From NCBI GenBank assembly GCA_903878085.1, contig CAIRGJ010000055.1:124001-188000 (forward strand): a DNA stretch of 64,000 nucleotides, written 5' to 3'. Of this stretch, positions 35,526-44,170 are shown in pieces. The stretch's first letter is position 1. Each line of letters opens with the position of its first letter. The translations under genes and the position numbers were made by a program. The notes under the pieces were generated by a model, which worked only from the letters and a program-made list of their open reading frames with translations, made no database searches and was not told where the DNA came from. This stretch comes from an uncultured Hyphomicrobiales bacterium (GTDB taxonomy: Bacteria > Pseudomonadota > Alphaproteobacteria > Rhizobiales > Xanthobacteraceae).

Positions 35526-36356
35526 ATGCGTTTTGCCTTTGCTTGCTTCGCTGCGCTGCTGCTGACCGGCTGCGCCAATTCGTCGCTGGGGGGCCTCGGC
35601 GGCTCCACGACCGTGGCGCGGCCGAAGACCATCGTCGTCACCGACTTTGTGTTCGCCGATGGCGTGACCGCGATCGACCGCGCCTATACCACGCGGCTCG
35701 AACGCAAAATCGGTGGCTTTCCAACGTTTGAGCGCAAGCCGCGCACTCTCGAGCGGGTCAACGAGGAGATCGTTGCCAGCATCGTCGCAACGCTGCGTGG
35801 CGCCGGGCTCGATGCGCAGCCGGGCGGCGCGGACGGCGTGGCGCTCAGCGACGGCGCGGTGCTGGTCGGCGGGACGCTGCGCGGCACAGAGCCCGCGCCG
35901 AGCGACAAGAAGCCGAAACCGATCAGCGAGCAAATCGGCTTCGGCACCGGTCGGTCCAATGTCGTAGCGGACGTGAAGATTTTGTCGGGCGGGAAGCGGC
36001 AGCTGACGGCATTCACCGCCGAGGCTTCCGCCGGACGCGGGCCCGCGGTCAACGCCAAGCTTGCCACCGGCCAGGACGCTGCGATTGCTGCTGCGCTTGC
36101 CGACCAGAGGGCCGCGCCGGAAAAGCTGTCGTCCGAGGTCGAGGCGCAGGCGCGGCGGCTTGGCCGCGCCATTGGCGACAAGGTGCTGGGCTTCGCGCGC
36201 GAGCAGGGTTGGCTGGATGCGAGCGTTGCCGCGGTTGAGCCTGCTGCGACGGAGCCGGAAAAGCCCGTGAAACCGCCCGCTGCGAAGCCCGAAAAGAAAA
36301 CCGCGAAAAAGCCGGCCGCGCCTGAAGCGCCCGATGCGGACAGGCCCGAAAACTGA
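35526..36356 (+). CDS. DUF4410-type lipoprotein
   Basis: This 276-residue protein has a lipobox (AALLLTGCANSS, Cys18). It then shows KTIVVTDFVFADGVTAIDRA, VNEEIVASIVATLRGAGLDA and VLVGGTLRGTEP, matching the pattern of DUF4410, a periplasmic-facing domain of unknown role. The last 45 residues are a Lys/Pro/Ala-rich tail (KPEKKTAKKPAAPEAPDA) that may contact murein or LPS. The gene follows the MipA gene by 36 bases, so both may be one transcription unit of envelope proteins. Confidence 0.78.
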   Translation: MRFAFACFAALLLTGCANSSLGGLGGSTTVARPKTIVVTDFVFADGVTAIDRAYTTRLERKIGGFPTFERKPRTLERVNEEIVASIVATLRGAGLDAQPGGADGVALSDGAVLVGGTLRGTEPAPSDKKPKPISEQIGFGTGRSNVVADVKILSGGKRQLTAFTAEASAGRGPAVNAKLATGQDAAIAAALADQRAAPEKLSSEVEAQARRLGRAIGDKVLGFAREQGWLDASVAAVEPAATEPEKPVKPPAAKPEKKTAKKPAAPEAPDADRPEN

Positions 36357-36360
36357 GGTG

Positions 36361-37218
<858 letters not shown>

Positions 37219-37519
37219 TTTCTTTTCAAGGTTGGTCGCAGGCTAGCGTAGCACGGCGGCGCCCGCCAGACGGTCGGCGCGGCGCTCAAGAGACCATGGC
37301 GACGCAGATTGGTTGATTTGCAGCTGCGCTATCTATCTCAGGAGCAGAGACTCAATCCAGATGGTGAAGAATTTTAACGGAGGTTAATTTGCCAGAAACG
37401 AATTTGGCTCGAGTTAGAGTCGATTAACTTGTCTGTGTGAAGTTCTGCACGGCTGGGCGTTTGGTATCCATTCAACAGGGATGGGACGTCGGTAGCTGTG
37501 TCGCACAGGAGTGCGTTTG
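37219..37519. other. Intergenic region before the octapeptide-repeat gene (301 bp)
   Basis: No supported ORF. It holds TTAACGGAGGTTAA at 37374-37387 and a clear AGGAG ribosome site at 37507-37511 for the next gene. The composition is visibly richer in A/T than the flanks. Confidence 0.55.
37374..37387. promoter_or_regulatory. TTAA-N6-TTAA motif (TTAACGGAGGTTAA)
   Basis: Two TTAA tetramers with six intervening bases lie about 135 bases upstream of the repeat-protein start. The same TTAACGG-N3-TTAA pattern occurs at 4128-4141 and 13232-13245. It is one base short of the classical CtrA box. Confidence 0.3.
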
Positions 37520-38419
37520 ATGACTTCAATTGTCTCGTCGCTGACCCCCAATCAGATTTCGGGTCTATCGGTAGCCGCAATTCAGGCGCTGACGACGACC
37601 GACATTAGCGCCCTGAACACGAGCCAAGTGGCCGCGTTGAAGGCGACCCAAGTCAATGCACTCAACTCCACAGATCTGAATCAACTCGCCGCAACCCAGG
37701 TTGCGGCTTTATCATCGAGCGTCATGAGCGCGCTTTTAATCGCGCAAATCCAGGCATTTACGACTACCCAGGTTACCCAATTCACTTCGACCCAGGTTGG
37801 CGTGCTGACGACGGGCGAAATCGGTGCCTTGACCGCGACCGAACTGCAGGCGCTGTCGACGACGCAGGCCAACGCCCTGACCGCGACCCAGATCGGCGGT
37901 CTGACGACGACCGTGCTCAATAGCCTCTCGACCACGCAGGTCGGCGCGCTCTCCACCACGCAGGTGCAGGGCCTGACCACGACCCAGCTCAACAACCTGA
38001 ACACCACCAACCTCGACGCGGTCAACGTCGCGCGGCTGACCGGTACCCAGGCGGCCGGACTGACTACGACCAACATCACCAACTTGACCACCACGCAGGT
38101 CGCGGCCTTCACTGCCACTGGGGTGAGCGCCTTGTCGGTCGGCCAAGTCAACTCGCTGACCACCACGGAAATAGCGGCCTTTACGGCGGCTACTGCCGGT
38201 GCCTTGACCTCAGCGCAGATCGCCGGGCTGACGACGACCCACTTCGCGGCGCTGTCCAGCACAACTGCCCTGCCGGCGCTCAGCACAGCCGCGATTGGCG
38301 GCCTCACGGTCGCAGAGATCAATGCCCTAACGACGACTCAAGGAAACTCGTTTATAGCGGCCCAGATCGAAGCGATGTCTATCGACCAAGTGAGCGCGCT
38401 GGTGACCCTGATCGGTTAG
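37520..38419 (+). CDS. Thr/Ser-rich octapeptide-repeat protein
   Basis: The 299-residue product consists almost entirely of about 36 tandem 8-residue units with consensus (A/G)-L-(T/S)-T-T-Q-(V/I)-x, for example ALSTTQVG, GLTTTQLN and ALTATQIG. Two short irregular steps occur near residues 160 and 255. There is no signal peptide, membrane segment or cysteine. The hydrophobic positions (L and V/I) recur every eight residues, as expected for a solenoid of short helices or turns. ATG 37520 has AGGAG eight bases upstream. The next gene, 164 bases downstream, is a GT41 glycosyltransferase whose family modifies Ser/Thr, and this protein would be a dense substrate. That link is inference. Confidence 0.75.
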   Translation: MTSIVSSLTPNQISGLSVAAIQALTTTDISALNTSQVAALKATQVNALNSTDLNQLAATQVAALSSSVMSALLIAQIQAFTTTQVTQFTSTQVGVLTTGEIGALTATELQALSTTQANALTATQIGGLTTTVLNSLSTTQVGALSTTQVQGLTTTQLNNLNTTNLDAVNVARLTGTQAAGLTTTNITNLTTTQVAAFTATGVSALSVGQVNSLTTTEIAAFTAATAGALTSAQIAGLTTTHFAALSSTTALPALSTAAIGGLTVAEINALTTTQGNSFIAAQIEAMSIDQVSALVTLIG

Positions 38420-38535
38420 CCGGTCGGCTGAAACGAACTGCCACGGGCCCGCCAGCGGCACCCGGGCAGTCCGCCGAGGAAGCTAAGTAAGGCGTAAAGT
38501 ACCGCGTTTTGTAGAGCGTACCCGAAACCGGTCTC

Positions 38536-38554
38536 CATGCGGGGAGGCCGCATG
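38536..38554. repeat. Short hairpin CATGCGG-GGAGG-CCGCATG
   Basis: A 7-bp perfect inverted repeat in the leader of the GT41 gene, 30 bases before its start. The loop GGAGG looks like a ribosome-binding sequence but is too far from the ATG to serve it. It may be a decayed rhizobial palindromic element. Confidence 0.4.
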
Positions 38555-38583
38555 ATCGTGTTCAACGCCTATAGGACGCCACC

Positions 38584-40641
38584 ATGACTTTGCCGGCCGC
38601 CGACTTAAATAACATTGTCGAAATGTACAAAGACGCCATCAGCCGGGCGACTGCGAAGCAGCTTTCCGTCGTCGATCTGTTCAAAACGGCGACGACGCTC
38701 GATTCTCTAAATCAACGAGCGCTGTCTATCGAAATCTACAAGGCCTGGATCGCCTTTAATGCCGACAACGAACTACTGTTCGCGGTCTATTACAATTACG
38801 GCGTCGCGCTTACCGCGATTGAGGACCGCACCGGCGCGATCAACGCCCTGCGCGAATGCACGCGGCTCAAGCCGGATTTTCAGCCGTCTTACATCAATCT
38901 CGGGCGCGCGCTCGAAGACTCCGGTCAAACCGGCCCAGCCGTGGCGCAGTGGATGACGCTGTGCAAGATCTTGTCGAACGTCAATGGGGATTCCGTAGCG
39001 CACAAGACCACGGCGCTGCAACAGATAGCCCGCGTGTTGGAAACAGCCCAGAGCGATGCCGCCGCCGAAGATGCGCTCAGGCAAAGCCTCGATATCAATG
39101 TGCAGCAGCCGGAAGCGATCCAGCATTGGATCTCGTTACGACAGCGGCAATGCAAATGGCCGGTGGTCGCTGAATGGGAGCGGGTCAGCCGCAAGGACCT
39201 GAACGCGAGCATCTCCTCGCTGTCGCTGGCCTGCCACGCCGACGATCCGATGTACCAATTGGCACGAGCCTATGATTATGCGGTGAACGCGATCGGCATG
39301 CCAAAACCGGCGACGCCGACGCAGTCAAACCGTAACGCCAACAAGCTCCGCATCGGTTACGTGTCGTCCGATCTGCGCGGCCACGCGGTCGGCTTTGCCA
39401 TGACCGACGTGATGGAAACCCACGACCGCGAGAGTTTCGAGATATTCGCCTACTATTGCGGCATCGACCGTCCCGACGCTACGCAACAGCGTATCAAGAA
39501 CGCCGTCGACCACTGGGTCGATCTTAAGGGGCTCGATGACGACAAGGCTGCGGCCCGGATCGCGGCCGACGGCATCGACATCATCGTCGATCTCAACGGC
39601 TATACTCGGGACGCGCGCACCAAGGTATTTGCGCGCAAGCCCGCGCCGATCGCGGTCAATTGGTTCGGCTTTCCCGGCACGATGGGTACGCCCTATCACC
39701 ACTACATCATCGCGGATGAGACCATCATCCCCGAGGCCGACGAGATCTATTACTCCGAGAAGGTGCTGCGGCTGCCGTGCTATCAGCCCAACGACCGCAA
39801 GAGGCCGATCGCTGCGCATCGTCCGACGCGCGCCGAAGCGGGGCTGCCCGAGAATGCCTTCGTGTTTTGTTCGTTCAACGGTATGCAAAAAATTAAGCCG
39901 CGCGGCTTTCAGCGCTGGATGACGATACTGAACCGGGTGCCCGGCAGCGTGATGTGGCTGCTCGGCGGCGGAGCGGAGGCCTGCGATCGGCTGCGCAAGG
40001 TGGCGGCTGAGTCCGGCGTCGCGCCGGAGCGGCTGATCTTCGCCGAGAATAAGCCTAATCCGGAGCATCTCGCCCGTTATCCGCTGGCGGACCTGTTCCT
40101 CGACAGTCTGCCCTATGGCGCTCACACCACGGCGGCCGATGCGCTGTGGCGGGGCGTGCCGATCGTGACCATGCCGGGACGCAGCTTTGCGTCGCGTGTT
40201 TGCGCCAGTCTGGTGCGCTCGGCCGGCGTGTCGGAATTGATATGCGCGACGCCGGAAGCTTTTGTCGAGGAAGCCGTGGCCTACGGCACGAACCCCGAGA
40301 AATTGGCGGCGATCAAGGCGAAGCTGGCAGCGTCGCTGCCGACATGCGCGCTGTTCGACACGCCGAGCCTGGTGGGCCATCTTGAGAATCTGTACCGGCA
40401 GATGTGGAACGACCTCAAGCGCGGCGCGCTGCCGATTCCGGACTTGAGCAATCTGGATGTTTATCATCGGATAGGCACCGAGCTCGACCTCGAAAACATC
40501 GAGGCCCTGAGCGACGAGGCTTATGTCGCGCAGTACAAGGAAAGGCTCACCGAGTGGAACGGCTTTTATCCAATCCCGCCGGACGAACGGCTGTGGCGCG
40601 CGGATAAACCGGAACTGCCTGGGCGTCTCGCCGTCGCTTAA
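38584..40641 (+). CDS. TPR-GT41 glycosyltransferase (OGT/SPINDLY-like)
   Basis: This 685-residue protein has N-terminal TPR-like helices (about 40-210: NYGVALTAIEDRTGAINALR, PSYINLGRALEDSGQ). A bilobed GT41 catalytic domain follows (about 255-640). Key family features are IGYVSSDLRGHAVGF (the histidine equivalent of human OGT His498), VDLNGYTRDAR, NWFGFPGTMG, FCSFNGMQKIKP (UDP-binding lysine kept) and ADLFLDSLPYGAHTTAADAL. GT41 enzymes transfer GlcNAc or fucose to Ser/Thr of cytosolic proteins, and in bacteria some glycosylate flagellins or adhesins. Its position between a Thr-rich repeat protein and a flagellar cluster makes either a candidate acceptor. Confidence 0.88.
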   Translation: MTLPAADLNNIVEMYKDAISRATAKQLSVVDLFKTATTLDSLNQRALSIEIYKAWIAFNADNELLFAVYYNYGVALTAIEDRTGAINALRECTRLKPDFQPSYINLGRALEDSGQTGPAVAQWMTLCKILSNVNGDSVAHKTTALQQIARVLETAQSDAAAEDALRQSLDINVQQPEAIQHWISLRQRQCKWPVVAEWERVSRKDLNASISSLSLACHADDPMYQLARAYDYAVNAIGMPKPATPTQSNRNANKLRIGYVSSDLRGHAVGFAMTDVMETHDRESFEIFAYYCGIDRPDATQQRIKNAVDHWVDLKGLDDDKAAARIAADGIDIIVDLNGYTRDARTKVFARKPAPIAVNWFGFPGTMGTPYHHYIIADETIIPEADEIYYSEKVLRLPCYQPNDRKRPIAAHRPTRAEAGLPENAFVFCSFNGMQKIKPRGFQRWMTILNRVPGSVMWLLGGGAEACDRLRKVAAESGVAPERLIFAENKPNPEHLARYPLADLFLDSLPYGAHTTAADALWRGVPIVTMPGRSFASRVCASLVRSAGVSELICATPEAFVEEAVAYGTNPEKLAAIKAKLAASLPTCALFDTPSLVGHLENLYRQMWNDLKRGALPIPDLSNLDVYHRIGTELDLENIEALSDEAYVAQYKERLTEWNGFYPIPPDERLWRADKPELPGRLAVA

Positions 40642-40644
40642 GCG

Positions 40645-40744
40645 AGAGCCGCTCGGTCTCCGCCAATTTCCCGCTCTCATAGAACGCAAGCGCCTGCGCG
40701 AGCGAAATCGGCCTCGCATCAACGTGATAGCCGAGTGATGGCAA
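40645..40744 (-). pseudogene. Remnant of a TPR-protein N-terminus (decayed)
   Basis: On the minus strand an ORF starts MPSLGYHVDARPISLAQALA and continues FYESGKLAETERLSL, which reads like the first TPR helix pair of a TPR-glycosyltransferase. It then runs into sequence antisense to the GT41 gene's 3' end and loses likeness. No ribosome site is obvious. It may be a fragment left by duplication of the neighbouring gene, or coincidence. Confidence 0.3.
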
Positions 40745-40813
40745 GTTGAATGGCTATTGCGGGTAAAATCTATAACTCAGGGACCGAGAGACGCTGATAT
40801 TCGGGAGGTTCGG

Positions 40814-41428
40814 ATGCCGCGATTTCTGCTCGCTTTTGCAGTGTTTTTGGCAGCGGTTGGCGTAGCCGCGGCCCAGAGCGCGCCGCAACCCGGGCTGGGG
40901 CAGGCCGTCGCCACTTTCGCCGGGGGCTGTTTCTGGTGCATCGAATCCGACTTCGACAAGGTCAAAGGCGTGGTAGCGACCACCTCCGGCTACACCGGCG
41001 GCAAGGTGCCCAATCCGGGCTATGAGCGAGTATCGGCCGGCGGCACCGGGCACGCCGAGGCGGTCGAGGTGATCTACGACCCGAGTCAGGTTTCCTACGA
41101 ACAGTTGCTCAGGTTCTACTGGCGCACCATCGATCCGACGGTGAAGAACCAGCAGTTCTGCGATCACGGCAGCCAGTACCGTACTGCAATTTTCGTTCGC
41201 AACGACGCGGAGCGAAAGCTCGCGGAGGCGTCGAAGAAGAAGATCGAAGCCGAGTTGAAGCAGCCAGTGTTCACCGAGATCGTGGACGCGGGGCCGTTCT
41301 ATGCGGCCGAGGACTACCACCAGGATTTCTACAAGAAGAATCCGACGAAATACAAATTCTACCGCTGGAATTGTGGCCGCGATCAGCGGCTGGAGCAGCT
41401 GTGGGGCGCACACAAGGGAGACAGCTGA
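40814..41428 (+). CDS. msrA: Peptide-methionine (S)-S-oxide reductase, exported
   Basis: The 204-residue product has a leader MPRFLLAFAVFLAAVGVAAA followed by the MsrA fold. The catalytic cysteine is Cys39 in FAGGCFWCIES, with the family motif GYTGG and TGHAEAVEVIYDP behind it. RWNCGRDQR near the end provides a recycling cysteine. It reduces methionine-S-sulfoxide in exported proteins. GGGAGG lies six bases before ATG 40814. Its stop overlaps the msrB start (TGATG), so the two are co-translated. Confidence 0.93.
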   Translation: MPRFLLAFAVFLAAVGVAAAQSAPQPGLGQAVATFAGGCFWCIESDFDKVKGVVATTSGYTGGKVPNPGYERVSAGGTGHAEAVEVIYDPSQVSYEQLLRFYWRTIDPTVKNQQFCDHGSQYRTAIFVRNDAERKLAEASKKKIEAELKQPVFTEIVDAGPFYAAEDYHQDFYKKNPTKYKFYRWNCGRDQRLEQLWGAHKGDS

Positions 41429-41937
41429 TGATCGATCGACGGGCGCTGTTGACGGCCGGCGTGGCGCTTGGTGCGCTCGCGGTCACGAGCCGATACGGAA
41501 GGGCACAAACAATGACGACAACCGAAAGGATCGCCGATTTCAAGCATCTGAGCGATGCGGAATGGAAGCAGCGTCTCTCGCCGGCGCAGTTCGATGTGCT
41601 GCGCAAGCACGGCACCGAGCGCGCCGGAACCAGCGCGCTCAATCACGAGAAGCGCAAAGGCACCTTCGCCTGCGCCGGCTGCGATCTGCCTCTATTCTCA
41701 TCCGACACCAAGTTTGAAAGCGGCACTGGCTGGCCAAGCTTCTATCAGCCGCTGCCGAACGCGGCGGAAACCACGACCGACCGCTCGTTCTTCATGACGC
41801 GGACCGAGGTGCATTGCAGCCGTTGCGCCGGCCATCTTGGTCATGTGTTCGACGATGGACCGAAGCCGACCGGCCTGCGCTATTGTATGAATGGCGTGGC
41901 GATGAAGTTCATTCCGGGCGGCACGTCGGCCACTTAA
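41428..41937 (+). CDS. msrB: Peptide-methionine (R)-S-oxide reductase, exported (Tat-like leader)
   Basis: The 169-residue product begins MIDRRALLTAGVALGALAV, a twin-arginine-style leader with a short n-region. The MsrB fold follows, with zinc-site pairs CAGC and CSRC, the family motif ESGTGWPSF, and the resolving/catalytic cysteine Cys153 in LRYCMNGVAMKF. It complements MsrA for the R-epimer. The pair lies just before the flagellar cluster. Protection of exported flagellar parts is one idea, general envelope repair another. Confidence 0.92.
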   Translation: MIDRRALLTAGVALGALAVTSRYGRAQTMTTTERIADFKHLSDAEWKQRLSPAQFDVLRKHGTERAGTSALNHEKRKGTFACAGCDLPLFSSDTKFESGTGWPSFYQPLPNAAETTTDRSFFMTRTEVHCSRCAGHLGHVFDDGPKPTGLRYCMNGVAMKFIPGGTSAT

Positions 41938-42040
41938 GTACCCGGCAAGATCTGCCGCTTTCCGGCAGGAAAGACCCGTTACGGCGGCCCCTGGCGGGCC
42001 GCCGTATTCGTATAACCAACTGATATAACTATACAAATTT

Positions 42041-42060
42041 AATGGCATGGGTATTGCGAA
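42041..42060 (+). promoter_or_regulatory. Sigma-54 promoter of flgE operon
   Basis: AATGGCATGGGTATTGCGAA contains the -24 (TGGCATG) and -12 (TTGCG) elements with exact GG-N10-GC spacing. The flgE start lies 70 bases beyond the -12 element. In Caulobacter the hook gene is likewise RpoN-dependent (with FlbD), which supports the reading. Confidence 0.75.
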
Positions 42061-42129
42061 GGTCTCTGCGAGGGATCGTGACTGCGGGCCATTACCGGCA
42101 TTCGCGCGGACCACAGTGGAGAATGAGTC

Positions 42130-44130
42130 ATGGGTATTTTCGGTGCGCTCACCACGGCGGTGGGTGGAATGCGGGCGCAGTCGTACGCGCTGCAGAACAT
42201 CTCGGGCAACATCGCCAACTCGCAAACTACGGCATTCAAACGGATCGACACCAGTTTTGAGGATTTGATTCCGGACGGATCTCCGACGCAGCAATTGTCC
42301 GGCGACGTCGTTGCCAGTTCCTCCTCAACCAATACGGTGCAGGGCGATATCAAGAGCGCCTCGGTATCGACCTACATGGCGATCAACGGCCAGGGCTTCT
42401 TCGTGGTGCAGAAGCCGGATTCATTCACCGACAACCGTCCGTCGTTCACCGGCGTCGACAACTTCAGCCGCCGCGGCGACTTCCAGATCGATAAGAGCGG
42501 CTATCTGGTCAACGGCGCCGGATACTACCTGATGGGCATCCCGATCGACTCCACCACCGGCAACCTGACCGGCAGTGTCCCGACGATGCTGCAATTTCAA
42601 AACGGATTCTTGCCCGCCGAAGCGACAACCCATATCGACTACCGTGCCAACCTGGCGAGCTACCCGCTGACGCAGGACCACCAAACCGGCGTGGTCGGCT
42701 CGGAGTTGTTGAATCAGTCGAACTTCGCGGCCAACCCGGTGGTTGGCGCGGGTGCCGCAGCCAAGATTATTGGTAGCGGAGCAACCTTGTCGGGCGACGC
42801 CGCGGCGGTGCTGACGGGTTCACAGGTGCTTACGTCGTTGAGCTCCGCCGGCGGCACGCTCAATATCAACGGGACGCCAATCACCATCAACCCCGGCGAC
42901 GGCATGGTGGCGATCATGGGGGCCATCAATGGCGCGACCGGCACCACCAATGTCGGCGCGACGCTCGACAGCTCCAATAAACTAGTGCTGACCAGCACCG
43001 ATGCGTTGACGAACATCGCCATCGGCAGCGGTAGCACGCTGGCGCTGCTGGGCGAACTCGGCCTATCTGCCGGCACCACCAACGCAACCAATTTGCTGAC
43101 GCAGAGTGCGGCATCCACCGGGCAGACCCTGACCTTTACGGTCGGCAGCAATGCGCCGCTGTCGGTCGTTTTCGGCACCGGCGTTGGCCAGGTCGCGACT
43201 ATGGCTCAACTGAACACCGCCCTGGCCGGTCTCGCTGGCGGCATTGCTGCTACCAATCCGGCCACCGGAAATGTCACCATCACCGCCTCGAATTTGACCG
43301 ACACCATCGCGATCGGCGGCACCGCGACCGCCAGCAACTTCGGCATTCATACGCCGATCGGGCTGCCGTCAAACGGTACCGTGATAGCGAACGACGTTTC
43401 GACGTTCCTCAAGGAATCGATCGCGGGCGGCGCCGTGACGGCATACGACACGTCGGGGTCCGGGGTGAACATCCAGTTGCGCTGGGCCAAGACGGATTCA
43501 ACCACGCTGGGCGCCGGACACAGCAATACCTGGAATTTATTCTATCAGTCCAATTCGACTGCAACCGGCACCCAGCCGGCTTGGACAAATGCCGGGGTCA
43601 ATTACACGTTTGGCGCCGACGGCCAGCTCAACCCCGCGGTCAACTCCTTGACGCTGGCGAATGTGACGGTCGACGGGGTCGCGCTCGGCAATATCCAAAT
43701 GTCGCACAGCTCCGGCGGCATCACCCAGTTCGCCGATTCCAACGGAACTGCCCAAGTCAACTTGCTGCAGCAAAACGGTTTCTCCGCTGGCTCGCTTGAG
43801 TCCGTCGCGGTAACCGATAAAGGGCGCGTCGCCGGCACCTATTCGAACGGCCGCACCATCGACCTCGCCGAGATCACACTGGCGAACTTCAGTGGCGCCA
43901 ACATGCTCAAGCGCATCGACGGCGGCGCCTTCGAACAAACCGCGGAATCCGGCGGTCCGACTTACACCGCGCCCGGTAAAATCTCCGGTTCTTCGCTCGA
44001 GGGTTCGAATACCGACATCGCCGACGAATTCACCAAGCTGATCGTTACCCAACAGGCGTATTCGGCCAATACCAAGGTGATCACGACAAGCAACCAGATG
44101 GTTCAGGACCTCCTGAGCATGTTGCGGTAG
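42130..44130 (+). CDS. flgE: Flagellar hook protein FlgE
   Basis: This 666-residue hook subunit is much longer than E. coli FlgE (402), as is common in alphaproteobacteria. The N-terminus MGIFGALTTAVGGMRAQSYA with LQNISGNIANSQTTAFKR and the C-terminus GSNTDIADEFTKLIVTQQAY with QMVQDLLSMLR are the paired helices of the axial family. The middle (about 180-480) is a Gly/Thr/Ala/Asn-rich surface domain. AGTGGAGA precedes ATG 42130. It heads flgE-flgK-flgL behind the sigma-54 promoter. Confidence 0.93.
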   Translation: MGIFGALTTAVGGMRAQSYALQNISGNIANSQTTAFKRIDTSFEDLIPDGSPTQQLSGDVVASSSSTNTVQGDIKSASVSTYMAINGQGFFVVQKPDSFTDNRPSFTGVDNFSRRGDFQIDKSGYLVNGAGYYLMGIPIDSTTGNLTGSVPTMLQFQNGFLPAEATTHIDYRANLASYPLTQDHQTGVVGSELLNQSNFAANPVVGAGAAAKIIGSGATLSGDAAAVLTGSQVLTSLSSAGGTLNINGTPITINPGDGMVAIMGAINGATGTTNVGATLDSSNKLVLTSTDALTNIAIGSGSTLALLGELGLSAGTTNATNLLTQSAASTGQTLTFTVGSNAPLSVVFGTGVGQVATMAQLNTALAGLAGGIAATNPATGNVTITASNLTDTIAIGGTATASNFGIHTPIGLPSNGTVIANDVSTFLKESIAGGAVTAYDTSGSGVNIQLRWAKTDSTTLGAGHSNTWNLFYQSNSTATGTQPAWTNAGVNYTFGADGQLNPAVNSLTLANVTVDGVALGNIQMSHSSGGITQFADSNGTAQVNLLQQNGFSAGSLESVAVTDKGRVAGTYSNGRTIDLAEITLANFSGANMLKRIDGGAFEQTAESGGPTYTAPGKISGSSLEGSNTDIADEFTKLIVTQQAYSANTKVITTSNQMVQDLLSMLR

Positions 44131-44170
44131 CGGTGCCGGGCCCGCGCAACAATAGGAACGGCGGCCGGCC

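Noticed and set aside
37681-38322. 213-residue minus-strand ORF under the octad-repeat gene
   Set aside because: It is a Val/Ala/Ser-rich mirror of the 24-bp repeat. The plus strand has an AGGAG site and a regular protein repeat.
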